Shown piece after piece: positions 1 through 5,899 of a stretch of DNA of 7,108 nucleotides; position 1 is the first letter of the stretch; every line of letters starts with the position of its first letter. The DNA lies in NCBI GenBank assembly GCA_002455755.1, contig DKLL01000067.1:1-7108 (forward strand). Direction: 5' to 3'. The position numbers and the translations under genes are program-made. This DNA comes from Acinetobacter sp. UBA6641 (GTDB lineage Bacteria; Pseudomonadota; Gammaproteobacteria; Pseudomonadales; Moraxellaceae). The notes under the pieces are model-generated. The model did no database searches and had not been told where the DNA came from. It worked only from the letters and a program-made list of their open reading frames with translations.

Positions 1-254
1 CCAATGTCGGGGTGCATGGTAAAGCGGTGAATTTCGAAATCAACAAGTTATGGATTAAAAACCTGACCATCACCACGGGTCTGGTGAATGCCAATACTAC
101 AGGCATGCTCCTTAAAACCTGCTGTTCTGGAAAATTACCGATGGAAAAACTGGCATCGCATCATTTTAAATTTGATGAATTTGAGAAAGCCTATGATGCG
201 TTTAAACATGCTGCAGAGCAGAAAGCCATGAAAGTCATCATTGAAGGGCAATAG
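1..254 (+). CDS. Zinc-dependent alcohol dehydrogenase family protein, C-terminal part (5' end outside window)
   Basis: This is the last 84 or so codons of a medium-chain dehydrogenase/reductase; the reading frame is open from base 3 and ends with TAG at 252-254. The visible start NVGVHGKAVNF is the end of the Rossmann domain, and the stretch from LWIKNLTITTG to NTTGMLLKT is typical of the C-terminal catalytic-fold return in zinc-dependent alcohol dehydrogenases. The tail (FKFDEFEKAYDAFKHA, then KAMKVIIEG) is the conserved end of this superfamily, where the substrate domain closes. The catalytic zinc ligands and the glycine-rich NAD(P) motif lie upstream and cannot be checked, so substrate and cofactor are unknown. 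The GTG at 12 and the ATG at 16 are internal and not real starts. The gene is followed directly by a strong bidirectional terminator. Confidence 0.85.
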   Translation, partial: NVGVHGKAVNFEINKLWIKNLTITTGLVNANTTGMLLKTCCSGKLPMEKLASHHFKFDEFEKAYDAFKHAAEQKAMKVIIEGQ

Positions 255-265
255 CTTGAAAACAC

Positions 266-292
266 AAAAAAGCCCAGCATTTGGGCTTTTTT
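266..292. terminator. Bidirectional intrinsic terminator between alcohol dehydrogenase and acetyltransferase genes
   Basis: GCCCA (272-276) pairs with TGGGC (282-286) around a five-base loop. Six A (266-271) flank the left side and six T (287-292) the right, so the stem can extend by A-T pairs and work in both directions. It sits 12 bases after the dehydrogenase stop and 14 bases after the stop of the convergent acetyltransferase gene, serving both. Confidence 0.9.
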
Positions 293-305
293 GTCAATTT
301 GAAAG

Positions 306-590
306 CTAAGCCCTTACATCTGCAAAGCTGTTATCGCGTCTAAACATCACATCGACATAAGAACAGGTCGGTACAATTTTCAATCTTTTTTGACGGGCAA
401 ATTCCACCAACACATCCAGCAACTGGCGTGCAACACCGTGTCCACGCAAAACATCATCTACCCAGGTATGATTGGCGATAATTTGATGCTCACCACTCCA
501 GATATAACTGATTTCTGCAATCCGTTGACCTGAATCATTCAAAGTAAAAAATTCGCCTTTTTGACCATTATCATCATGTTGAAACTGCAT
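306..590 (-). CDS. Small GNAT-fold N-acetyltransferase (COG2388 / Acetyltransf_CG type)
   Basis: A 94-residue protein consisting only of a minimal GNAT fold, as in the bacterial COG2388 family and its eukaryotic relative NATD1. The acetyl-CoA binding motif is seen as VDDVLRGHGVARQLLD (44-59, with RGHGVA at 49-54), followed by the family-typical LKIVPTCSYVDVMFRR (70-85) carrying Cys76. The start is supported by GAGGG (597-601) six bases upstream. Family members are small cytoplasmic enzymes whose acceptor substrates are mostly unknown; no substrate can be inferred here. It lies 52 bases downstream of a frameshifted paralogue on the same strand, and the two are probably one transcription unit ending at the shared terminator 266-292. 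No terminator or clear promoter is visible between them. Confidence 0.9.
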   Translation of the reverse strand: MQFQHDDNGQKGEFFTLNDSGQRIAEISYIWSGEHQIIANHTWVDDVLRGHGVARQLLDVLVEFARQKRLKIVPTCSYVDVMFRRDNSFADVRA

Positions 591-642
591 AGCTAGCCCT
601 CACTTTTTTATTTGACTGAAATTAGAATACTTTAAAAATAAC

Positions 643-926
643 TTATTTCAACACATCATGAATAGAGGAATCTTTAACAAAAACTGACTTTGCAAAAGGG
701 CAGAGTGGAATAATTTTGACCTTTTTTCAGGTGTCCATGCGACCGTACCATCCAGTAATTGATTGCCAATTCCTTGTCCACGCAGCGAATCGTCTACATT
801 GGTATGCTCAATAATAAAAACACTTTCACTGGCCCAGGTGTAGACCATTTCCGCTAAATGCGGATGATTGTCACCCATATAAAATTCACCGTTTTTACCA
901 TCATGTTCGTGCTTAATTTCCAGCAT
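643..926 (-). pseudogene. Small GNAT-fold N-acetyltransferase, frameshifted paralogue of the gene at 306-590
   Basis: From ATG (926-924, with GAGAG at 934-938 seven bases upstream) the frame gives MLEIKHEHDGKNGEFYM and on to VDDSLRGQGIGNQLLDGTVAW (44-64), a clear COG2388 acetyltransferase with the acetyl-CoA loop RGQGIG at 49-54. After codon 68 the frame leaves the family: it reads RSKLFHSALLQ and stops at 650-648. Shifting by one base gives VKIIPLCPFAKSVFVKD and ends HDVLK with TAA at 645-643, matching LKIVPTCSYVDVMFRRD of the neighbour. The break lies in a run of six A on the coding strand (722-727 as T). One added A restores exactly 94 residues, the same length as the paralogue. It may be a true pseudogene, a slippage-rescued gene or a homopolymer sequencing error. 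An upstream ATG at 962 is possible but lacks family support. Confidence 0.85.
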
Positions 927-984
927 TTTTATTCTCTCATTCAGGTGAATAGGAATAAACATGCCATAAATAGCTGCTCTAGAG

Positions 985-1048
985 TGTTAAGTTTTTGGTT
1001 GTTTCTATCAATGCTGCGCACATTTCATCCTCAGGATTAAACTTAACA
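985..1048. repeat. Perfect 10-bp inverted repeat in the divergent promoter region
   Basis: TGTTAAGTTT (985-994) and AAACTTAACA (1039-1048) are exact reverse complements separated by 44 bases. They lie between the minus-strand acetyltransferase gene (start 926) and sotB (start 1100), at similar distances from the two starts. Each arm reads AAACTTAACA in the direction of the gene it faces and contains TTAACA, which resembles a -35 box. The arrangement could be two sites for one regulator or two symmetric promoter elements; the long spacer makes a terminator unlikely. No function is proven. Confidence 0.45.
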
Positions 1049-1071
1049 AATATAGAATTTAAGCCTAAACT
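1043..1071 (+). promoter_or_regulatory. Possible sigma-70-type promoter for sotB
   Basis: TTAACA (1043-1048, five of six to TTGACA) is followed after 17 bases by TAAACT (1066-1071, four of six to TATAAT). Transcription would begin about 20 bases before the sotB start codon. The -35 box is inside the right arm of the inverted repeat 985-1048. The match is suggestive only. Confidence 0.35.
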
Positions 1072-1099
1072 TTAACGTTACTTATCAAATTATCTGACT

Positions 1100-2290
1100 A
1101 TGTCATCCCTATCTTCCAAAACATCCCCCAATCCGACCCGGCAATGGATTTGTGTGGTCACTTTAGCGTTTGCAGCCTTTATTTTTAATACCACTGAATT
1201 TATTCCTGTGGCCTTGCTCAGCGATATTGGTCACAGTTTCAATATGCCTGCCACCGATGTCGGGATCATGATTACCATTTATGCCTGGGTAGTTGCCCCG
1301 ATCTCATTACCGATGATGCTGATGACGCGGAATGTCGAACGGCGTTTTTTATTGATTGCGTTATTTGTGGTGTTTATTCTGAGTCATGGCCTATCTTATT
1401 TCGCCTGGAATTTTAACGTGCTGTTAGCCAGCCGGATCGGGATTGCATTTTCCCATGCCTTGTTCTGGTCAATTACTGCATCCTTAGCAGTACGGGTGGC
1501 TCCAAAAGGTAAAGAATTTCAGGCACTGGGTTTACTCGCGACAGGGACGGCTTTAGCGATGGTCTTGGGCATTCCTTTTGGTCGCATGATTGGCGAAGCC
1601 TATGGCTGGCGCAATACTTTTGCATTAATTGCCCTAGGTGCAGCCGTCATCTGCCTTACCTTGGCCAAAACCCTACCGAAACTGCCGAGTGTCAATTCAG
1701 GTTCACTGAAAAGTATTGCTATCTTGTTTAAACGTCCAAGCTTGGTAATAGTGTTCACATTAACTATTCTGATCATTACTGCGCAATTTACCGCTTACAG
1801 TTATATCGAACCGTTTACCCTGAATGTTGCCCATTTTAGTTCTGCGCAAACCACCAGTTTATTGCTCATCTATGGCGGTGCCGGATTTATTGGTTCCTTT
1901 CTGTTTGGTAAATTTGGTAACCGTTATCCAAAACTTGCCATTCCTTTAAGCTGTGCTTTACTCGCCCTTTCCATGTTGCTGTTACTGCCACTGGCGCAAG
2001 GTTTTATCGGTCTGAGTACGCTCAGCTTATTTTGGGGCATGAGCATCATTTGCTTTAGCCTGGCATTGCAAGCCAAAACCCTGAACCTGGCTTCAGATGC
2101 CACCGATGTCGCCATGGCGATTTATTCAGGTCTATATAATGTCGGGATTGGAGGTGGAGCCTTACTGGGTGGCATAGTGACCACAAGTTTGGGATTAAGC
2201 CAGATTGGAATAGTGGGCGGCTTGGTGGCAGTCGTCGGTACGCTGGTGGCAGTTGTTTTGGTGCAACGTAAAGATTTTATTAAACTGTAA
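1100..2290 (+). CDS. sotB: Sugar/drug efflux MFS transporter SotB
   Basis: A 396-residue major facilitator with about twelve hydrophobic helices, the same length as E. coli SotB (YdeA), which exports arabinose, IPTG and related compounds by proton antiport. Family landmarks: [21 protein letters not shown] (14-34) at helix 1, the loop 2-3 region MTRNVERR (75-82), and the helix 5 antiporter motif [19 protein letters not shown] (147-165). SGSLKS (200-205) lies in the central loop, SYIEPF (234-239) in helix 7, and [21 protein letters not shown] (331-351) in helix 11. The ATG at 1100 matches the usual family start, but no good ribosome binding site is visible before it, so translation initiation may be weak. 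It is a single-gene unit, divergent from the acetyltransferase pair. No T-tract terminator follows it directly. The substrate in this organism is not determined by sequence. Confidence 0.93.
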   Translation: MSSLSSKTSPNPTRQWICVVTLAFAAFIFNTTEFIPVALLSDIGHSFNMPATDVGIMITIYAWVVAPISLPMMLMTRNVERRFLLIALFVVFILSHGLSYFAWNFNVLLASRIGIAFSHALFWSITASLAVRVAPKGKEFQALGLLATGTALAMVLGIPFGRMIGEAYGWRNTFALIALGAAVICLTLAKTLPKLPSVNSGSLKSIAILFKRPSLVIVFTLTILIITAQFTAYSYIEPFTLNVAHFSSAQTTSLLLIYGGAGFIGSFLFGKFGNRYPKLAIPLSCALLALSMLLLLPLAQGFIGLSTLSLFWGMSIICFSLALQAKTLNLASDATDVAMAIYSGLYNVGIGGGALLGGIVTTSLGLSQIGIVGGLVAVVGTLVAVVLVQRKDFIKL

Positions 2291-2344
2291 ATGAACTAGA
2301 TAAAATTTGCACAATGACAATAAATATGCGATTCTTCAGCCATA

Positions 2345-2361
2345 TTTGGATTAGATCCAAA
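2345..2361. repeat. Perfect 7-bp dyad with 3-base spacer upstream of the riboswitch
   Basis: TTTGGAT (2345-2351) and ATCCAAA (2355-2361) are exact reverse complements. There is no T-run after it, so it is not an obvious sotB terminator. It ends about 13 bases before the aptamer's outer stem and therefore falls where the riboswitch promoter should be, which would suit a repressor or activator site. The rest of 2291-2344 shows no gene and no convincing promoter. Confidence 0.35.
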
Positions 2362-2373
2362 ACAAAATTAAGT

Positions 2374-2523
2374 TGAACAAGGGGAGTAGCCTCCTCCAAG
2401 CGTCCTTGGAAGTAATTCTGCTGGACGTGTCAGAATATCGTCATTACACTTTGCAAAAAGTCGGTATCTGAGCATCTGAGTTTACAAAATGTGGATATTC
2501 AGATGTAGGCAAGACCTTGATCA
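2374..2523 (+). ncRNA. yybP-ykoY (manganese-sensing) riboswitch aptamer
   Basis: The two most conserved parts of this riboswitch class are present: AAGGGGAGTAGC (2379-2390) on the 5' side and GTAGGCAAGACC (2505-2516) on the 3' side. CAAGG (2378-2382) pairs with CCTTG (2515-2519), and TGA/TCA (2374-2376 with 2521-2523) extends the closing stem past one mismatch. Inside are a hairpin TCCAAG/CTTGGA (2395-2400 with 2405-2410) and an arm CATCTGA/TCAGATG (2473-2479 with 2499-2505). In characterised members Mn2+ is bound where two stacked helical legs meet and stabilises the closing stem. The gene downstream is a TerC/Alx exporter, the classic target of this riboswitch, which supports the call strongly. 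Confidence 0.92.
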
Positions 2524-2571
2524 TGTTGACACAGATGTTTAAATCATCTGGCAACAGGTCAAGGTTTTTTT
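2514..2571 (+). terminator. Riboswitch expression platform: intrinsic terminator
   Basis: ACCTTGA (2514-2520) pairs with TCAAGGT (2559-2565). Inside, TGTTG (2524-2528) pairs with CAACA (2552-2556) and CAGATG (2532-2537) with CATCTG (2545-2550); seven T follow (2565-2571). The left strand is the same CCTTG used to close the aptamer, so the two folds exclude each other. With ligand the aptamer holds CCTTG and transcription continues; without it the terminator forms. This predicts an ON switch for manganese. Confidence 0.88.
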
Positions 2572-2601
2572 ATGGCCGGTTGTCAGATGTGGAGGATTCA
2601 C

Positions 2602-3558
2602 ATGGAAACCATTGGCAATTTATGGCTGTATTTAGCATTCTTCGGTTTAGTTGCCGTTATGCTCATCATCGACTTTTTGGGCTTCAGACAAAAACAGGGC
2701 CAAGAAGTCAAAATTAAAACCGCAGCGTACTGGAGTATGGCTTGGGTTTCTGTTGCCGTGCTATTCGGTGCTGGCTTATGGTTTTACCTGCAACAGACCG
2801 CTGGGGTAACCATCGCAAATACCAAAGTCATGGAGTATTTTGCAGGTTACCTCTTAGAGAAATCCCTCGCGATTGATAACGTTTTTGTGTGGCTGATGAT
2901 TTTTGCTGCCTTCGCAATTCCTCCGGCATTGCAACGTAAAATATTGCTTTATGGGGTACTCGGCGCCATCGTATTACGTACCCTCTTTATTTTTATTGGT
3001 GCCTGGTTCGTTCAGGAGTTCTCTTGGGTACTTTATATCTTCGGTGCTTTTCTGGTCTATACCGGCTTTAAATTTCTTAAAGGTCATGACGAAAACCCCG
3101 ATATTGAAGATATGGCCTTACTCAAGTGGTTACGTAAACATATGCGTATTACCCCGCAGCTGGAAGGAGATAAATTCTTTGTCCGTCAAAACGGTCTGTT
3201 ATGGGCCACGCCATTATTCCTGGTTTTGATTTTGGTTGAAGCTTCCGATGTCATTTTTGCCGTGGATTCCATTCCGGCTATTTTTGCAGTGACCAGTGAT
3301 CCCTTTATTGTGTTAACCGCAAATTTAATGGCCATTTTAGGCTTGCGTGCCATGTTCTTCTTACTGGCAGGAGCGGCATCTAAAATGCATTACTTGCCGT
3401 ATGGTCTCGGAATTATCCTGCTGTTTATCGGTTTCAAAATGTTGATGCTGGATGTGTTCCATATGCCAATCTGGATATCACTCGGCTTTATTGTGATTGT
3501 CCTGTCTATTACCGCATGGTTATCAATTCGCTACAACAAACAGCAACAGTCACTTTAA
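2602..3558 (+). CDS. alx: TerC/Alx family manganese-exporting membrane protein
   Basis: A 318-residue integral membrane protein close in length and sequence to E. coli Alx (321 aa), which exports excess Mn2+ from the cytoplasm. TerC family hallmarks are EKSLAIDNVFVW (86-97) and LVEASDVIFAVDSIPAIFAVT (211-231). The acidic residues Glu86, Asp92, Glu213, Asp216 and Asp222 lie within membrane segments and are the expected metal ligands. Other conserved stretches are RKILLYGVLGAIVLRT (112-127), YIFGAFLVYTGFK (145-157), FFVRQNGLLWATPL (192-205) and ILGLRAMFFLLAG (245-257). A charged cytoplasmic loop lies around 160-190. The start at 2602 is chosen because GGAGG (2591-2595) lies six bases before it and METIGNLW matches the family N-terminus; the in-frame ATG at 2572 lies directly after the terminator T-run without a binding site. 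It is controlled by the upstream manganese riboswitch and ended by its own terminator. Confidence 0.93.
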   Translation: METIGNLWLYLAFFGLVAVMLIIDFLGFRQKQGQEVKIKTAAYWSMAWVSVAVLFGAGLWFYLQQTAGVTIANTKVMEYFAGYLLEKSLAIDNVFVWLMIFAAFAIPPALQRKILLYGVLGAIVLRTLFIFIGAWFVQEFSWVLYIFGAFLVYTGFKFLKGHDENPDIEDMALLKWLRKHMRITPQLEGDKFFVRQNGLLWATPLFLVLILVEASDVIFAVDSIPAIFAVTSDPFIVLTANLMAILGLRAMFFLLAGAASKMHYLPYGLGIILLFIGFKMLMLDVFHMPIWISLGFIVIVLSITAWLSIRYNKQQQSL

Positions 3559-3578
3559 TTTTTAAATAAAATGATTCC

Positions 3579-3614
3579 GCCTTTCATCTCATAAATGAAA
3601 TGAAAGGCTTTTTT
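3579..3614 (+). terminator. Intrinsic terminator of the TerC/Alx gene
   Basis: GCCTTTCAT (3579-3587) pairs perfectly with ATGAAAGGC (3600-3608) across a 12-base loop and is followed by six T (3609-3614). It starts 20 bases after the stop codon. Confidence 0.88.
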
Positions 3615-3704
3615 ATGCCCCCGTATTTCAAGCGACTGGATATTGATCAATGGCGTTTTTCATCCTTAACCCTGCCACTCAATGCATAAAATAAGGGGAG
3701 AGGA

Positions 3705-3749
3705 TTAAACCCATCAGATCGGGTTTAAGGGAAAAATTTCAGGTACAAT
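3705..3749 (+). promoter_or_regulatory. Candidate guaD promoter with overlapping inverted repeat
   Basis: TACAAT (3744-3749) is a five-of-six match to the -10 consensus and lies 32 bases before the guaD start. No convincing -35 box is found 16-18 bases upstream. That position is instead covered by a perfect inverted repeat, TTAAACCC (3705-3712) with GGGTTTAA (3721-3728) and an eight-base spacer. A weak -35 covered by a dyad fits an activator- or repressor-controlled promoter, but this is inference. The remaining bases 3615-3704 show no supported feature. Confidence 0.4.
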
Positions 3750-3781
3750 CAATCGAAAAAATTCAAAATCGCAGGTTTTCA

Positions 3782-5098
3782 ATGTCTTCTGTAGTTGCAA
3801 CGACGGCAGTTCGCGGTCGCTTCCTAGATATCCAGAATACGGTTGCCCAAGCGCGTGATATTCACGACCAAGTGCGATATGTAGAAGATGGTTTACTTAT
3901 TACTGAACATGGCAAAATTCGCTGGTTTGGCGACTGGCAAAACGGACAACAGTATGTTCCGGCTGATGTCCAGATTGATCATTATCCCGACAAGCTGATT
4001 GTACCGGGATTTATTGATACCCATATTCATTTCCCGCAAACCGAGATGGTCGGTGCGTATGGCGAACAGCTGCTGGAATGGCTGAATAGCTATACTTTTC
4101 CAACCGAATTGCAATTTAAAGACAAAACCTATGCCGACAAAATCGCGCAATTTTTTGTGCAGGAATTATTAAAAAACGGTACCACCACCGCCTTGGTGTT
4201 TTGTACAGTCCATGCTGAATCGGTCGATGCCTTATTTGAAGCTGCCGAACAGCAGCAAATGCGTTTGATTGCCGGTAAGGTCATGATGGATCGTCATGCA
4301 CCTGAAGGGCTGTGTGACACAGCTGAAAGTGCTTATCAGGACTCTAAGGCACTGATTGAAAAATGGCACGGCAAAGGCCGCAACCTGTATGCGATTACTC
4401 CGCGTTTTGCACCCACCTCGACGCCAGAGCAACTTGCCCGGGCAGGGCAGCTGAAAGCTGAATATCCCGAAGTTTATGTACATACTCATTTAAGTGAAAA
4501 TAAAAATGAAATTGCCTGGGTCAAAGCGCTATTTCCGGAACAAAAAGGCTATCTGGATGTCTATCACCACTATGGCTTAACTGGTCAGCGCTCGGTATTC
4601 GCCCATTGCGTGCATTTAGAAGATGCGGAATGGGACTGTATGCATCAGACCAACTCGGCAATTGCCTTTTGCCCCACTTCAAATCTGTTCTTGGGCAGTG
4701 GTTTATTTCCTTTGAACAAAACCTGGGACAAACAGGTCAAAGTCGGCTTGGGTACAGACATTGGCGCAGGCACTTCATTTAACCAGCTGCAAACCCTGAA
4801 TGAAGCCTACAAAGTGCAGCAGCTTCAGGGCGATAAACTCTCGGCATTCGAGTCCCTTTATCATGTGACATTGGGTGGAGCCAAAGCCTTGGATCTGGAT
4901 GCTAAACTGGGTAACTTTAACCTGGGCAAAGAAGCCGATTTTATTGTGCTCGATTTAAAAGCGACTGCATTGCAAGCACTGCGCCAGGAACGCGCCAAAG
5001 GCATTGAAGATGCTTTATTTGCCCTGATGACCATGGGCGATGATCGTAATATTCATGCCACTTATATTTATGGAAAACCGGTGTATGTCAAAGAATAA
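3782..5098 (+). CDS. guaD: Guanine deaminase
   Basis: A cytoplasmic amidohydrolase of 438 residues (E. coli GuaD has 439) that hydrolyses guanine to xanthine and ammonia in purine salvage and catabolism. The metal-dependent TIM-barrel ligands are all visible: His81 and His83 in VPGFIDTHIHFPQ (74-86), His236 in VHTHLSE (233-239), His275 in FAHCVH (273-278) and Asp326 in GLGTDIGAGTSFNQ (322-335). Glu239 is the expected proton shuttle. Substrate contacts typical of guanine deaminases are Gln86, Arg208 in TPRFAPTS (206-213) and the FCPTSNLFLGSG stretch (296-307). The C-terminal GNFNLGKEADFIVLD (377-391) returns to the small beta domain. The ribosome binding site is weak (AGG at 3772-3774, seven bases before ATG). 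It has its own promoter region and is followed by a possible small ORF and the 5264-5289 terminator before hpt. Confidence 0.95.
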   Translation: MSSVVATTAVRGRFLDIQNTVAQARDIHDQVRYVEDGLLITEHGKIRWFGDWQNGQQYVPADVQIDHYPDKLIVPGFIDTHIHFPQTEMVGAYGEQLLEWLNSYTFPTELQFKDKTYADKIAQFFVQELLKNGTTTALVFCTVHAESVDALFEAAEQQQMRLIAGKVMMDRHAPEGLCDTAESAYQDSKALIEKWHGKGRNLYAITPRFAPTSTPEQLARAGQLKAEYPEVYVHTHLSENKNEIAWVKALFPEQKGYLDVYHHYGLTGQRSVFAHCVHLEDAEWDCMHQTNSAIAFCPTSNLFLGSGLFPLNKTWDKQVKVGLGTDIGAGTSFNQLQTLNEAYKVQQLQGDKLSAFESLYHVTLGGAKALDLDAKLGNFNLGKEADFIVLDLKATALQALRQERAKGIEDALFALMTMGDDRNIHATYIYGKPVYVKE

Positions 5099-5108
5099 CA
5101 CTACAAAA

Positions 5109-5198
5109 ATGTCCCATAAAAAGATACTGTTGTTGATTGGAATAGGTATGCTTTGTGCGGTTTCACTTAAACGCGATAGCGCACCGCTTAAGGCCTGA
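5109..5198 (+). CDS. Possible 29-residue membrane or leader peptide between guaD and hpt
   Basis: An ATG ten bases after the guaD stop opens 29 codons ending in TGA (5196-5198). The peptide begins MSHKK, then has a hydrophobic stretch ILLLIGIGMLCAVSL (6-20) and ends with the charged tail KRDSAPLKA, so it looks like a single membrane helix with a positive N-terminus or an uncleaved signal. No clear ribosome binding site precedes it and I do not recognise it. It could be translated by coupling to guaD, be a leader peptide for the hairpins that start 21 bases downstream, or be chance. Conservation would decide. Confidence 0.25.
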   Translation: MSHKKILLLIGIGMLCAVSLKRDSAPLKA

Positions 5199-5218
5199 TA
5201 CATTTTCAACGGCAAAAA

Positions 5219-5284
5219 AGATGCATCTCTTGAGCAGATGTATTAAAATTAAAACATCTTTTGAGGTGTTGCTGGTCAACACCT
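5219..5284 (+). promoter_or_regulatory. Alternating complementary segments before hpt (possible attenuator)
   Basis: Five short segments can pair each with the next: CATCT (5224-5228), AGATGT (5236-5241), ACATCT (5254-5259), AGGTGTTG (5264-5271) and CAACACCT (5277-5284). The last pair forms the terminator; pairing of the third with the fourth (one G-U pair, four-base loop) would block it. The first lies in a 10-bp palindrome AGATGCATCT (5219-5228). A TAAAAT (5244-5249) resembling a -10 box lies between segments two and three, so an operator at an hpt promoter is the alternative reading. Confidence 0.35.
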
Positions 5285-5289
5285 TTTTT
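5264..5289 (+). terminator. Intrinsic terminator between guaD and hpt
   Basis: AGGTGTTG (5264-5271) pairs with CAACACCT (5277-5284) around a five-base loop (5272-5276), with six T at 5284-5289. It lies 28 bases before the hpt start codon. It may simply end guaD transcription, but little room is left for a separate hpt promoter downstream, which raises the possibility that it is part of an hpt leader. Confidence 0.8.
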
Positions 5290-5317
5290 ATTTTGATTTG
5301 CTTTTAGGTATCTACCC

Positions 5318-5845
5318 ATGACCGTTCATATGAGCGTAATGATTTCAACTGAAGAAATTCATGCAAAAGTCAAAGAGCTTGGTGCAAAAATTGATGCTCA
5401 CTATGCCAATAGTGACAAAGAACTTGTGTTGATTGGTTTACTTCGTGGTTCAGTTATTTTTATGGCTGATTTATGTCGCGAAATCAGTAAACCGCATGAA
5501 CTCGACTTTATGACGGTATCAAGTTACGGTGGCGGTACAGTTTCCAGTCGCGATGTGAAAATTTTAAAAGATTTGGACGGCGAAATTCGCGGTAAAGATG
5601 TATTAATTATTGAAGATATTATTGACTCCGGTAATACCCTCAGTAAAGTGCTGGAAATTTTAAGCACGCGTAGTCCTAATTCTATTGAACTGTGTACTTT
5701 AATCAGTAAACCTTCACGCCGTGAAATTGAACTTGAAGTGAAGTTCTTAGGCTTTGAAGTTGATGATAAGTTTATTGTCGGTTACGGCTTGGACTATGAC
5801 CAAAAATATCGCCATATACCATTTATTGGTGAAATTGGTCTATAA
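5318..5845 (+). CDS. hpt: Hypoxanthine (guanine) phosphoribosyltransferase
   Basis: A 175-residue cytoplasmic purine-salvage enzyme that joins hypoxanthine or guanine to PRPP, giving IMP or GMP plus pyrophosphate. The diagnostic type I PRTase signature VLIIEDIIDSGNTL (95-108) binds the PRPP 5'-phosphate, with Glu99-Asp100 at the ribose and Asp103 as the likely base-proton acceptor. Loop I is LLRGS (41-45), the mobile loop II is SSYGGGTVSS (68-77), and the base-binding part is LISKPSRR (128-135) followed by FIVGYGLDYDQKYRHIPFIG (152-171). Length and motifs are those of full-length bacterial Hpt. ATG 5318 has a modest AGG nine bases upstream; ATG 5330 is an alternative start. Guanine is also the substrate of the upstream GuaD, so the two genes set opposite fates for the same base. 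It has its own strong terminator. Confidence 0.95.
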   Translation: MTVHMSVMISTEEIHAKVKELGAKIDAHYANSDKELVLIGLLRGSVIFMADLCREISKPHELDFMTVSSYGGGTVSSRDVKILKDLDGEIRGKDVLIIEDIIDSGNTLSKVLEILSTRSPNSIELCTLISKPSRREIELEVKFLGFEVDDKFIVGYGLDYDQKYRHIPFIGEIGL

Positions 5846-5863
5846 GACATAATCAAGATACTT

Positions 5864-5888
5864 AAAGTGGCCAAAGGCCACTTTTTTT
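5864..5888 (+). terminator. Intrinsic terminator of hpt
   Basis: AAAGTGGCC (5864-5872) pairs perfectly with GGCCACTTT (5876-5884) around a three-A loop, followed by a continuing T-run to 5888. It begins 18 bases after the hpt stop. Confidence 0.92.
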
Positions 5889-5899
5889 ATGATTAAAAC

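Noticed and set aside
927..962. Twelve-codon N-terminal extension (MFIPIHLNERIK) of the frameshifted acetyltransferase from ATG 962
   Set aside because: The ATG at 926 has GAGAG at the right distance and gives the same length as the intact paralogue once the frame is restored.
2572..2601. Ten-codon N-terminal extension of the TerC/Alx protein from ATG 2572
   Set aside because: This ATG lies directly after the terminator T-run with no binding site. The ATG at 2602 has GGAGG six bases upstream and matches the family N-terminus.
3615..3689. 24-codon open frame (MPPYFKRLDIDQ...) before guaD
   Set aside because: It begins in the last bases of the terminator, has no ribosome binding site and resembles nothing I recognise.
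3694..3730. AAGGGGAGAGG before guaD resembling the 5' part of a second yybP-ykoY riboswitch or a purine riboswitch
   Set aside because: The matching 3' part (GGCAAGACC) is absent and there is room for only a short leader; the conserved core of the purine riboswitch is not seen either.
3893..4489. Minus-strand open frames inside guaD
   Set aside because: They are antisense shadows of a well-supported gene and do not resemble any family I know.
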